A DNA stretch of 64,000 nucleotides from Setophaga petechia (lineage: Eukaryota > Chordata > Aves > Passeriformes > Parulidae). The notes beneath the pieces were generated by a model. The model made no database searches. It saw only the letters and a program-made list of their open reading frames with translations, and was not told where the DNA came from. Position numbers and translations under genes: made by a program. Positions 27,001 to 37,920 of this stretch are shown piece after piece. Within the stretch, counting starts at the first letter, position 1. Each line of letters opens with the position of its first letter. Location: NCBI GenBank assembly GCA_024362935.1, contig JANCRA010000019.1:6320501-6384500 (forward strand). The letters run 5' to 3'.

Positions 27001-28312
27001 CTGCCTTTGCAGCTGTGTGACTGTCAAGTATGGAGTCTCTTTTCTTGAAGGAGAAATACAAAAATAAATTAAATCTCTACTCTGAATGAAGGTCAAAAGG
27101 GCATGCAGGGGTATAAAAATCACAACATCACAAAACTGGAGCCAAACACTTTTTCTAAACTGACCACAGGCAACTCTTTTCATTGCACTGACTAGTAAAT
27201 GGAATTTTACTCTCATTATTCAAGAGTATGCACCTGATTACAACTCATCTTTTGAAGTACCTTATCAACAACTTCAGTGGTTCTCATCATTTCCCCTTTT
27301 ATCAAATCTGACAGTTACTTCATCATTCTGAAATTGCTTGACCCTTACAAAAGAGAATCCCTTCCAATACCTCCATTTTTTTTTCCATGTACAAGCTGAT
27401 TTCATTGGAGCAATGGCTACTCCACAGTTCTGGGGTTTTTTTTCCCCAGAAACTTTATCAGAATTCAAACGGGCTGTGGAGAAAGAGTCCAAGAAGTTGC
27501 ATGATTTCAGTGCCTGGATTTCTCATTATTGCCCTATTAAACAGCACTGTCCAACCATGCCCACAGATTGCAAATAAAAAGGACAAAAAGAGAGAGGAAT
27601 CACAGTGCAAACTAAAATATTCAGCAATACACAAGTGTAAGTGCAAGCATAAGTAACAGTGCACTTCACCAAGTGGTTTAGTTTGAAGCCATTACTAAGA
27701 CAGACACAGAGCTTTCTCCTCTTTCCTGAAAACCATGGAAAAGGTATTTCAGCACCTTCTCTACTTTCTTCAATTCAACACCAACAACTGGAGTTAAACA
27801 CTGCTAAACAGAGAAAAAACATCCCTTGCTTTACATTAAGCCCTTCCTCCTATCTTTTATAATTTCCTGGCTTTCCCTCCGTGTTAAGGAAAACATTAGG
27901 TGCCAAGGCAGCAATGGATCAGTGTCCACATGACTGGACACATAAGCTGTCCCTTGGGGTCTCCTCACAGTGGAAATAAAAGCTGCCTTGTACAAGTTTC
28001 CTTCTTTCCCTCGAGCTTCTTTCCCTCGGATGCCAGCAGCATCTCATCCCTAGAGGGCAGCCAATGAACACAGCTCCAGGCACAAAGCGCTTTCCCTCGG
28101 GCTGCAGGATTTATCACATTTCACCAGCTCATCCTTTCTCTCTCTAGCACAAATGCAGGCAAACCACTGTGACTGACAAGTTTTGGGTCATTTCAGTTGC
28201 TTTTTTTCCAGGTCCTCACCATAGGGCTTCCATAATACCCTCCCTCCCCGACCCTGCCAAACTTAGGGACGGTCTTTTGCGCCTCTTCCAACCGGTACCC
28301 AAAACCTCTTAC

Positions 28313-28572
28313 CTTATGATGACAAACATGACCAGGGAGTTTCCCACCAAGCCCACAACGAAGACCACTGAGTAGACGGCGGTGATGATGATGGGAATGG
28401 CAGGGGAGATGCTGGTGTGGTTGTGCTGGCCGTCTCCAAAGCCCCCAGTGGCATTGGTGTCATAGTCTGCCCAGCCCGGGAGCCAGCTGCTGCTGGTGCT
28501 GGGGGGCCGGCAGGGCCCTGGGGAGCAGGTGGAGTCTGGCTCCTCACGGAAAATCTGTATGGGGGCATCCAT
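28313..28572 (-). CDS. OPRK1: Kappa opioid receptor, coding exon 1 (N-terminus and TM1)
   Basis: This exon encodes residues 1-86 and two bases of codon 87. The start is the ATG at 28572, giving MDAPIQIF, which matches the family's usual beginning. The extracellular N-terminus has two N-glycosylation sequons (N40-A-T and N51-H-T) and two cysteines (16 and 21). TM1 spans about residues 58-85, with the conserved GLVGN motif whose Asn (position 1.50) is residue 78. The donor after 28313 reads AG|GTAAGA and splits an Arg codon that is completed by the next exon. The N-terminal tail diverges freely from the mammalian one, as is normal for this receptor, while TM1 is essentially unchanged. The frame stays open upstream to the splice acceptor at 28623, but no in-frame ATG was found there. 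Confidence 0.95.
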
Positions 28573-28623
28573 AGGGGCACAGTCCGAGACCAGGAGGAGG
28601 GCACACAGCAGGAGGCAAGTATG
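28573..28623 (-). other. OPRK1: OPRK1 5' UTR portion of the first coding exon
   Basis: Fifty-one bases lie between the start codon and a strong splice acceptor. The acceptor is a long pyrimidine tract (about 28628-28660 on the minus strand) followed by CCAG at 28627..28624. Known vertebrate OPRK1 genes also have an intron in the 5' UTR just upstream of the start codon, so a spliced leader is expected. The segment is in frame with the receptor and would read as a hydrophobic Leu-rich stretch. The candidate upstream exons end in in-frame TGA codons, so it is most likely untranslated. Confidence 0.7.
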
Positions 28624-29070
28624 CTGGAAAGACGGAAGAGAAAGAAAGAGAAGTGTTTTTACAGCCACAGAACATTAAGACCTCTTAAACTTGTATGTGT
28701 TAAGGGGAGCTCTGCTGTGCTGGGAACTGTAATTTGCCAAGCCGATATTTAAGCAAATCACATCCATATTAAATGATTTCAAGTTTTACATCTTGCTGTG
28801 TAATGCTGCTTCTCCAAGTGCACAAGGAAAGTTTTCCTCCACTTTCAAAGGTTGCATAGTGAAGCAAGCCAGATGGGAGCAGCTCAGATCCACCCCCACA
28901 CTTTAACCCTATCTTTCCTGCCTTTCGTATTTTAAGTCAAACTCTATCTTAGCAAGGGCTCCTCATTGCCTAAGTTCTCCTATAAAGGGGAAGGAGACAG
29001 AGAAACCCACCACCTCTCTGCACATCTGCTTTAACATCCTGCCCTGAGCTATATTTTCCTGATCCCATAC
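28624..29070 (-). other. OPRK1: OPRK1 5'-UTR intron (presumed)
   Basis: This is the presumed short intron between a non-coding first exon and the coding exon. Its 3' end has a clear polypyrimidine tract and CAG. Its 5' end depends on which donor near 29071 or 29111 is used. In mouse a second promoter is known in the equivalent intron. Nothing here identifies one in this species. No repeat or ORF of note was seen. Confidence 0.45.
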
Positions 29071-29071
29071 C

Positions 29072-29430
29072 TGCTTTCATAGAAAAGCCACATTAATGAC
29101 AACAAATACCTTTCAATCCAGGAAAAGAAGCGGAGTCCTCAAACAGGCACTCTTGGCAGGAAAAGAAAACAATAAAGCCGCCGTGCTTGGCTCCTGGAAG
29201 TGCCACTGACCACCTAGGACTTTTGGATGTGAGGCACCTGCGCCCTCAGAGAGGCGTGCTGGCAGCAGAGCCGGCTCCCAGGCATGAGCTGCAGCGTGCA
29301 GCAGCAGCAGATGCTGCTGTTCCAGCTCCCACCACTTCGCCTTTTCTCTCTCAGGCTCCCTCTGCCTCCCTCTCGCTCTGCCAGGGCTCCAGCAGCACTC
29401 TGCACTGATGCACACGTTCTCCACTGTCTC
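29072..29430 (-). promoter_or_regulatory. OPRK1: Probable OPRK1 promoter and non-coding first exon region
   Basis: This is the GC-richest stretch upstream of the gene, with several CpGs between about 29178 and 29390 in otherwise AT-rich surroundings. Two minus-strand splice-donor candidates could end a non-coding exon here: CAG|GTATGG after 29072..29071, and AAAG|GTATTT near 29111. Either could splice to the acceptor at 28624. No TATA box is evident, which fits a GC-rich initiator-type promoter. An M-box/E-box core (TCACATGA) lies at 29451-29458, just upstream. Transcription start, exon ends and donor choice are inference and would need 5' RNA data. Confidence 0.4.
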
Positions 29431-29677
29431 TGTCCCTGCAGCTCAGAAGCTCACATGACTTCTTTCTTAACACTGAGATGCAGATAAATTAAAAGAAGAG
29501 CAAGAAATAAGTTCTGTTGTGAATGAATGTTTATTTTTATACACTTTGCCAAGTTTTCTTTCCACTATTCCCTTGCACTCCCAGGCCTCAAGAAATAATC
29601 CTCTTTGCTTTATTGAATCCCACAGGATTCCAGACTAGTAGACACTGAATAAAAGGGGAATTTTAAGTTTAGATGCC

Positions 29678-30310
29678 TTGCCTGGTCCATCAGCTCCTTC
29701 ATGCCTTGGCTTCACAACTGTGTGTCCAAAACATTTCTCACTGGGTAGCTATGCCCCTGATCCTTTGCACCTGCAACTCCAAAGTCAGGAGCTGGCTACC
29801 AAAGAAAAGAGGGGCACCCTAATTACTGTACCGACTTTTTCAAGCTGTCCCACGCCATGTGAGAAGCCCAGAATTCTCTGTAGCACTTTATTCCCCCAGC
29901 TGCAGCCAGAAACAGGGAGGTGGTGTGCACAGAAATCACATCCCTCGGAGTTTATCCCTAATATACTCCCTCAAGGAGGAGTTGGCAAGGCACCAATATA
30001 TGTGTCCAAGTATCTTTTAACTTGCATACAGACCTTGAAATCCCCACCAGAATTCTCTCTAAATGGCAAATTGGAAGAGAAGAGGCAGAGCCTGAGTTAT
30101 TCCTACTCCTTTGGAAGAGGCTGGAAACAGCCAGACTGGCTGCATCTTAAAATGTGCAGCAGGACAACCAGATTCTGGAGAAAGAGAGAGGATGTGGGTT
30201 TCCTCCAAGCTTTTCCAATCTTGAAACTTTACTTCATGCTCCTCTTGTTGAGTGTCTGTGATATGACTGAGTTTTCTATTCTAAACCATTTTTTTTTTCT
30301 AAAACTATAA
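29678..30310 (+). other. Unassigned 210-codon open frame
   Basis: Starts about 600 bp upstream of the presumed OPRK1 first exon, on the opposite strand. The predicted protein is rich in Ser, Pro, Leu and Lys. It ends with a hydrophobic stretch near residues 185-195 and has no family signature I know. A divergent transcript from the OPRK1 promoter region is possible, but codon content shows nothing convincing and no splice structure is apparent. A chance frame is the most likely explanation. Confidence 0.15.
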
Positions 30311-31870
30311 TCAAGAGACTAAATTATGTCAGCTGAGTGAGAAATCATGTAGGAGGCTTAAAAGGTACAGAATCCCCTCTCTTAGAGGAAAAGGCTTGTT
30401 CCAATGTGATAATGGCTTTGACTGTGGTCACTGCTTACTCCAGAACTTCAGTAACTGCTCATGATCCTGTGCATAGAGCTATCTAAAGTTTCACTTTTAA
30501 TGACGATGGATAAAAATCCAAAATAACAAATGTGTGACAGAAATTTCCCTGACACAGGGACACAAACCTAAGAAGAAGTAATTTTTTTGAAGATGAAGTA
30601 GATCCTAATATAAATTGTACTCCAATTCTGGTTTTATCCTCGGCAATCCATGGTCTCCTACCCATGTACTGAAGGGAAATACTGTCGCTGTATCTTCTCA
30701 TAAATAATCATACTGGCAATTTTCAACTTATTAGCATCTTCCCCAGAATTTTCCACATTCTGCAATTAAAATATACAGGACAGATTTAAGATAGCAAATG
30801 AGTGTTTTTAGCACTCATTGATAATTTAGCTCTTATGAGCAATCATTTTGTCACTCTGCAATTGCTACAGGTGGATCCAAAACTTCTGTATGGGGAAGGA
30901 AACCTATTATTGCTCTGAATAAATTTACAGCACAGATCATACTAAAAAGTAAGATAAATAGCAGACTCACAGCTTTTTGAATGTTCGATGATTGGACAGT
31001 AAGCTGCTCATTCTCTAGCTAAATTGTATGCTGAAACTCTCGACAGATCTTAAAATTAGCGCAAAAAATATGTGCTCACAGTTGTAGTCCCTGGCCCTTC
31101 ATGGAGTTTGCAAGGTAACTATATGGGACAGGATTGAGGTGGAGTTTGACCACAGCTCTGCAAATTACAGGCTGAGCCAGAGGTGATATTTAAGTTGCGA
31201 GATGCTTTTTGTTTATGTGTGTTCAGTGTTTGTCTCTTGGTTGCTGTAGGACCTTGTGACACAGTAGAAAGAAAGTACTTGGCTAAGAGAAATGGTTTGT
31301 CTTCTGAAAGTCAAATCAAAATCATATGCACTGTTAAAAATAATATTTTCTTTTCTTGTGTAGGCTTTGCAAATGAAAACCTGAATTTCAGGATTATCAG
31401 CAGCAACTGGTCTTGCTGCAGGTACTGGGGAAAACTGCCACGATATCGGAAGGAAAACTAAAGGCAGAGGGAGAACCAGTGTGCATCATCATCTTCCTCT
31501 TCTTCAGCCCCTGACTGCACAGCACCTCTGTGCCCTTCCCAACAGTCCTGTGGAAAAGGGCAGAGTCTCCTGGAGTCACAGGGCAGAGAAAGGCAGGGTG
31601 ACCTAACCCAGGCTGCCCACACACCAGTGCTAGAAACCCCTGTTCCCTCTAAGGGCTTACATCAGACAGAAGGCCCAGCTTTTAAAGGAAAGCAAGGAAA
31701 TATTTAGAGAAGAAAGCACAGAAAAACCCATTGTCTCACCTCTCAGCTGCCATTTTTCTCCAATAATGTTCTTACAAACACATGGCTTGCATGCCCCCCA
31801 GGTTTTTGCCGATGGTGTTCACCTCACTGAACTTTGGGAAACACAACGGAAACCACTTGGACTTTTTAAA

Positions 31871-31962
31871 TTAAGAATATAATTATATATAAAGCTATAT
31901 ATATATATTATTATTATTATTATTATTTATATAATTATTATAATTATAATTATATATAAAGT
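31871..31962. repeat. AT-rich microsatellite with flanking direct repeat
   Basis: A (TA)n run and an (ATT)n run at about 31896-31927 are followed by imperfect taat/attata repeats. The 14-mer aattatatataaag occurs at both ends (31881-31894 and 31948-31961), framing the array. Confidence 0.85.
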
Positions 31963-33737
31963 TATACATCAAATTTCATAACTGTAGAAAATTGATTAAG
32001 TTATAAATTCCAGCTCTCAAAACTGAAAAAAAATATCTCATTCAGCTGCCTGATACCTAGGAACTACAACATGTGCATTTACACAAATCTTTACTTTCTC
32101 CAGGCTCTCTGCCTCAATTAAAAGTCAGCTATACAATATTGCTAAGTATAAGTGGAAGGACAAATATAAATGGGAATTTTGTATCTGTGAAGCATTTTCT
32201 TTTACAATCTTAGTGAAATTCTTTGAATGAATAAGAAACCTGGGGGGAGGGAAATATGTGATATTTAACAATAGCAGGCAGGAAGAGCTTCAGCCCTGTC
32301 TTTTTTCTTATCAAAAGCTAAAGACTTTCTGTGCCCCCATCAGCACAGTGTTTTAAAACCTTAAAGATGTGGTGGGATATTAATTCAGCCCTGACTCAAA
32401 GGTAAGAATGAACCACTTTGAATCACAGGCATGACTCCATGCAGCACCATGCTCACTGCGCTGCAGCACAGACCCAGCTCCATCACCTCAGCACACTCAG
32501 GCTTTGAGTGAAAGCTGTTTAGGTCCTGACACTGTTTTCTAGAAAACCACGACACTTTATGGGTTTCAGTCAAATGCTTAGGATAGGACAGACCTTGAGG
32601 TTCAGCCATGAACTGTAACACTGGACACTTTGCAACAGGATCATCTCCAGAGATCACTTTCTATTCTAGAGGCTGGGGAAGAAACCACATGAGTTAAGTG
32701 GAGCACACTATGAAGATGCTTCTTCAGCTAATATTTGTTTTATTACATGATTAACCAAAGGCTACAATGATAGTGAGCCTGTGTAAAGGTAAGCGATGCT
32801 GGAAACACTTTCTAGTGGCTCCAGTTGCCAAGGAAACAAAGTCCTCTTGTCTCTCTGCATCCAGAAATGTTAGCTCTCTGTGTGAACACAGCTCTTGGGA
32901 AATGGTGTGTTCTGTGCTCTTCAAAAGACCTGCAAGGGAGAGGAAGGGGCAAAAAAAGAAATAAGAAAGTATATGCAATGCTACTCAAACAGCTTTTACA
33001 CACATCTTTTACTCACAGCAGACTGAACATTCATCATAAGACTTGTGCTTTGCTTTTACTTGTCAATAACAGAAGTTACATATTGAAAAAAATTACCAGT
33101 GCGGACCTCCATTGTGACCTTCAGAAACCAGCCCAACAAAGTGCTGAGCACTGGGATAGCTTCTGTCCCAAGGCATGTCCTCCTTCCACGGAAAAGTCCC
33201 TGCGTGGTTATGAAGAGGCCACCCCCGAACTGCCAGCTGCAGGGAGGGACTGGGGCAGGCATTGAAAGGTTTCTGACTTTGAGACTTCAAAAACAAGGGG
33301 GGTTATACAGAGATAACTGGCAGTGAGGAGGTCAGTGACTGGGATTAAGGAATTCAGAAGATCCCAGCAGGAAGCCGTCTGCCGTGCTGTGCTGTCACCC
33401 TGCCTCCCCAGCAGCACTTCTGTCCATAGCTGGCCATGGCATGCTTGCCAGGTCCCTGGAGCAGAGGCAGAATTGTCAAAACAGGTCACCACTTTGCCAT
33501 CTGCCCTGCATTTCATTTCGTCAAGGTCCTCAGCTGGAAGTTTTATAACTTCTCACTTTTCTGGAGCAGGCTAGAGCTGTGATTCCAGAGAAGCTTAATG
33601 ATGCTTAAAGCGGGTAAATGCGAGCTACAGAACAACTTTTAAGACTTTTCTTTAAAAGAGAAAATTGTGGTATTCCTCAGGTATATAAGGATACAGATAC
33701 CTGATCTACAGGCCAGCTCATCTGATACAGATTATTT

Positions 33738-33810
33738 TAACAAAAAAAACCACCAAACTAAACAAACAAAACAAAAATCACACAAACCAATCAAACAAAA
33801 AGAAACAATG
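33738..33810 (+). repeat. A-rich low-complexity tract (CAAA-type)
   Basis: Nearly pure A and C with aacaaac, aaacaaa and caatcaaac words. It is simple sequence, possibly the decayed tail of a retroposon, but no retroposon body was recognised to its left. Confidence 0.7.
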
Positions 33811-35104
33811 GCAAAGGAAAGCAATTATGTCTCTCTAATTATTATTTACAACTGTTTCTCCTGGGGGTATTAACAGTTAATCATCTTTCACAGCATGTTG
33901 GCTTCCCAGGATGTGGAAGCACAGCTCTGCTGGTGAGTGGTTACACTGTTCCAGTGCAACCCCTTTCATTCTCCAGAATGGGAATCAGCTAACACAACTT
34001 GAACTTCCCCGCAGCTTTAGCTCTGAGACAAAAGATGATAATGACATTCAAAATTTTGTGGGAATCCATAAAAGCCATTTTAAGATTAGCCTGGTCGTTT
34101 CTTTTTAGGATGATCCCAGTGGATTGTGTGGGGTAAGTACTGACTTTTCCCCGAAGAGCTCAAGATGTCTCCTGCAGTGTCTTCTCTTCATGTTTTTAAC
34201 AAGAAAAGACAGATGATTCATTTCCTGGAAGGGTAAGAACTCTGTTAATTATATGGCAATGATACCTAAAGCTTAATCTTCTTTGCTTTGTACTTAGAAC
34301 TGTTTGTTGACTTATTCTAGTGCCTGGCAGAAGGAGGAGTGGAAAATGATGTAGCTGAAAGTAGACAAAAGTGAATTTTTCATACAGCCCCTAAACCTTG
34401 CCCCTCCCACCTCCTCTACCTCCTGTTTTTGGCACCTTCATTCATACATAATTAATGGCTTAAAGACAAGTGTTGTGATGAATGATGGGTGAATTTAGCT
34501 CTCTGATTAAAGGTTGTGACTGCACCAGCTGACTAAACCATTCCCTGCTGATTCTGGGACAGAGTGGCTGCTGACTCCAAGATGGAGTGGAGAAGGCTAA
34601 ACCCCAGTTAGTCGTTCTCCCTTCCCTTTTGTCAGCTAATCAAGTCCTATATGTCACTCACTGAACACTACAGAGAACTTGGAGCTGCAGAACAGTGCAG
34701 TAATAGTGATGCTAAGAGTGGGGAGTATCAGGTAAAACAAGGTGTGGATGCCACAGTTTTCCTCAGTGCAAGGAGGAGTGACCTTACTTAAACATGTATA
34801 CCAGTAAAACTCACAAAACAACCCTCAGTTCCTTGAAGTTATTTAGGTTTATTTAAGTCACACTGAACAAAAGCCTAAAAACTGGCAAGCTCAAACTATA
34901 AGTCAAGGGTTGGGGTGAAGCCCAGAAGTTGTCAAGCTGCCCAGAAAGCCCATTTAGCCAGACCACACCCAGAAAGAACTCATGTTGCCTGTACATGAGG
35001 GGGGATGAGCCCCAGTGAGGCTTCCAGCAGTGGGGCTGAGGCAGCCCTTCACCTGAGGTGAAGGTGACCATCTTCCCCCCTACTCTGCCTGGTTATATTT
35101 CATA

Positions 35105-36175
35105 TAATCACAAAAGGCCTCATTAAGGATGGGAAAGACCTGTAAGATCATGCATTCCAACAGTTAACCCAGCTTTGCCAAGCCTACCATTAAACCATGT
35201 CCCCAAGTGCCACATCTACATGGGTTATAAATACTTCCAGGGATAGTGACCCCACCACTTCTCTGTGCAGCCTGTTCCAGTGTTTGACAACCCTTTAGAA
35301 ATTTTTCCTAATATCCAATCTAAACCTCCCCTTGTGCAGCTTGAGGACATTTCCCCGGGTTCTGCATTTGTTCCCTGGAAGAAGATACTGACTCCCACCT
35401 GGATACAGCCTTGTTTTGGGTAGTGGTGGGGAGTGATAAGGTCCCCTGTGAGCCTTCTTTTCTCCAGGCATAACAACTCCATCTCCCTCAGTCATTTCAT
35501 CACCTCCACTGCCCTTCTCTGGACATTCTCCAGCCACTCAGAGTCTTTCTTGTAGTGAGGGGCCCAAAACTGGATGCAGAATTGATTCCAAGTGTGGCCT
35601 TACCAGTGCCAAGAGGGACAATCCCTGCCCTGGTCCTGCTGGCCACACCATTGCTGAGCCAAGCCAAGGATGCCATTGGCCTTCTTGGCCACCTGGGCAC
35701 AGTCTGGCTCATGTTCAGCCAGCTGTCAACCAGCATCCCAGGTCATTTTCTGCTAGGCAGCTTCCCAGGCACTTGGGAAGTGCTGCAGCACTGCCTGAGG
35801 TTGTTGTGACCCAAGTGCAGAATCCAGCATTTCACTTTTTTGAGCATGGGTCGCAGCTCAGGGATCCAGCCTGCCCGAATCCCTCTGCAGAGCCCTCCTA
35901 CTCTCCAGCAAATCAACACTCCTGTCCACTTTGGTGTCAGCTGCAAAGTGACAGAGGGTAGACACAACCCCCTCTTTAGATCACTGATAAAGGTATTGAA
36001 CAGGAATGTTCCCAAAATGAAGCCCTGGGGAACACCACTTGTGACTGGGCACAGGTGGATGTAACTCCATTCACCACCACCCTCTGGGCCTGGCCAGATT
36101 TTACTCAGCAAAGAGTAGATTCATCCAAGCTGTGAGCAGCCATGCTCACAACTACTTAGCAGTGTCAAGCATGGT
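35105..36175 (-). mobile_element. CR1 LINE fragment with reverse-transcriptase remnant
   Basis: This is the largest CR1 piece in the window, minus-oriented. The left part is the CR1 3' region (cattaaggatgggaaagacc, accatgtccccaagtgccac, cctaatatccaatctaaacc). The right part decodes to reverse-transcriptase remnants: the conserved VTSGVPQG block at about 36045-36022, followed by LFNTFISDL. The polymerase active-site FADD region is lost to mutations and deletions. Several frameshifts and stops, and the missing 5' part, make it inactive. Its lineage differs from the fragment at 0.48-1.11 kb, judged by the 3' end. Confidence 0.92.
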
Positions 36176-37741
36176 AATTTTAAGCCTATTGCAGTCAACA
36201 CTTATCAACATGTTTGATAAAGTAAAAAACAACATTTAAGCTCATGTACGCATGTCAGAAAGGTGACAAATGGCCATTTTACACAGTCTTGTTTGATGTT
36301 GTTAATAAACTGCAGATTACAAAGTGTGAAAATTAATCTGAAAACTCTTGCCAATATTGGCAGCATATGGAAGCGCTCCTTTTGAGACATTTGTTTCAAA
36401 AAGTGATGCAAGCAGAAAATCAGCCTGGGATCAATTTGTCAATTGCTTAAACCCGAGCTGTGTGTAAAACTGGAAAACTCAGGCTCCATTTAGAAAGGTA
36501 CTTAGTGGCATGCATAAAATATTGAGTCAAATTTTGTTGTCATTATTTGCTGTGTGTAGCATGAGTAAATTCACTGATACTGCTCATGGAATAAGAATAC
36601 TAGGCTAAAAATTTTATTTCTAAGGGACAAGGAGGAGGGGAAGGAAAAGAAAATCAATGGAAGTATAAAAGAAAACTAGAAGAGCAACACAAGCTGAACA
36701 AAACCTACAGAAGGAGAAAGTGTTGACTAGTGCAACCAAGTGGCATCAAGAAGAAATATCAAGTGAGAAATAACAAATTGGAAGAAGAACAAAGAAAATC
36801 ATCAAAGACTTAATCATTACAGTGAAGTATGCCCTGTGGCTGTGTTGTCTTGACCTTTTTTTCTGATTTCACCTCTTTTGCTGTTACTACAAGAGCCCAT
36901 TATTACAAATTTGTCAGCATATCCATAAAGTAAATGGGACTGAGGCAGTCCCTTTTTATTTTAATAAGCTAGAATCTCATACCAGCTAATTTTCCAAAGC
37001 ACTTTTCAATTGTGGTGAAAGAAGATTACTAAATGCTTTAGGTTGGTAATTGCTCTACGTGCCAAAGGATATTTTTGGTAAATGCAAAGATCCTTTGAAA
37101 TCTCAAAAATAGAAATAGAAAGTATTTTACTGCCCAATGGCTTTATTTCCCCTTATTTAACAGTATGACTTAAGTGAAGACACAAATGTGTCTTTACTGC
37201 CTGGGAGTTCATACTTGCTCTGCCACACATTGACAGAAACTGCTGCTTTCCACCAGTAGGGAGAGTTGGGCAGTCAGGTATCTTGCACAGATGGCTGTTA
37301 AAGAAAGTGAAATAATCTGGGGCTTGTCCATGAAGACTATTGAAGGACAATGCATTAAACATGCCTAATAAAAATGCTTAATTCCTATGACAAAAAAAGC
37401 CCTGGTGAGCTTTAGAAAATACAAGACATGCATGTAGCTGGTCATGCTCCTGGCATGTAACCCATGGTATTATTTTCATACTAGAGACAGAAATGCTCCT
37501 AGAAAATACTCACCTTAGCAGAACTGAATCAGGCTGCCAGTTTCTTATGCAGATATACAGTTTCTAAGAAAATCTGCTTCATAATTAAAGCCAGTGCTAC
37601 ATCTAAAGCTTATCAAAACATAAACACTTTCTGTAAGGTGCACCACTATGCAACTTTGCACAAAAAACAGACAAATTCCCTGAGAATGTTCTGTGATCAG
37701 CTGGCAAAACTCTGTCTTGTACAGCAGGTTTTCATCAAGCC
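36176..37741. other. Intergenic, nothing recognised
   Basis: AT-rich unique sequence with only short open frames and purine-rich stretches (about 36.63-36.80 kb). Confidence 0.5.
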
Positions 37742-37920
37742 AGAACAAAACAGGTTGCCCAGAGAGATGATGAATTCCCCATCCCTGAAAACATTCAAGG
37801 TCAGGCTGGACAAGGCTCTGAGTACTTTGATCTAGTTCAGAATGTCCTTGCTCATTGCAGGGGGTTGGACTAGATGGCCTTTAAAAGTCTCTTGAAATCA
37901 AAGTATTCTGTGGTTCTAAG
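37742..37920 (+). mobile_element. CR1 LINE fragment, 3' end
   Basis: A plus-strand CR1 tail. caggttgcccagagagatg and the peptide FKVRLDKAL mark the end of ORF2. ggggttggactagatggcc and tattctgtggttct mark the 3' UTR and the CR1 octamers. It is 5'-truncated to under 200 bp. Confidence 0.9.

Larger units (their letters stand above)
15260..28312 (-). other. OPRK1: OPRK1 intron between coding exons 1 and 2
   Basis: This intron of about 13 kb interrupts the Arg87 codon. It is AT-rich and shows no coding exon of another gene. Recognisable contents are an old CR1-like fragment near 17.0-17.24 kb, and two diverged direct copies of a roughly 105-bp sequence at 22.2 and 24.0 kb. A T-rich run lies at 18729-18742. 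A locally GC-richer stretch at about 24.87-25.25 kb has no identified feature. The remainder looks unique. Confidence 0.85.
9839..29071 (-). other. OPRK1: OPRK1 gene span (kappa opioid receptor)
   Basis: This is the span of one minus-strand gene, from the stop codon to a probable 5' non-coding exon. Three coding exons of 260, 353 and 533 bp join to 1146 bp, encoding 381 residues plus stop. Introns are 13,053 bp (15260..28312), 4,535 bp (10372..14906) and a shorter 5'-UTR intron upstream of 28623. The junctions follow GT-AG: donor AG|GTAAGA with acceptor CAG|GTACA, and donor AAG|GTGAGT with acceptor TTTTTAG|ATACT. The layout of three coding exons with a 353-bp middle exon is the conserved opioid-receptor gene structure. 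The product is a seven-helix receptor for dynorphin-type peptides that couples to Gi/Go at the plasma membrane. The ends of the mature transcript cannot be fixed from sequence alone. Confidence 0.93.
29431..34850. other. Upstream flank of OPRK1
   Basis: Intergenic DNA upstream of the receptor gene. It contains the longest open frame of the window (29678..30310, plus strand, 210 codons), which has no recognised domain. It also has an AT microsatellite (31.87-31.96 kb) and an A-rich CAAA tract (33.74-33.81 kb). Regulatory elements for OPRK1 are likely here on general grounds, but none can be identified by inspection. Confidence 0.5.

Noticed and set aside
28573..28668. In-frame Leu-rich extension upstream of the OPRK1 start that resembles a signal peptide
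   Set aside because: The apparent initiator at 28668 is GTG, an in-frame TAA lies just upstream, and both candidate upstream exons end in in-frame TGA codons. No ATG is available to translate the extension.
35743..36111. 122-codon minus-strand frame with a reverse-transcriptase motif as a possible gene
   Set aside because: It is a degraded CR1 fragment lacking the active-site motif and most of the enzyme.
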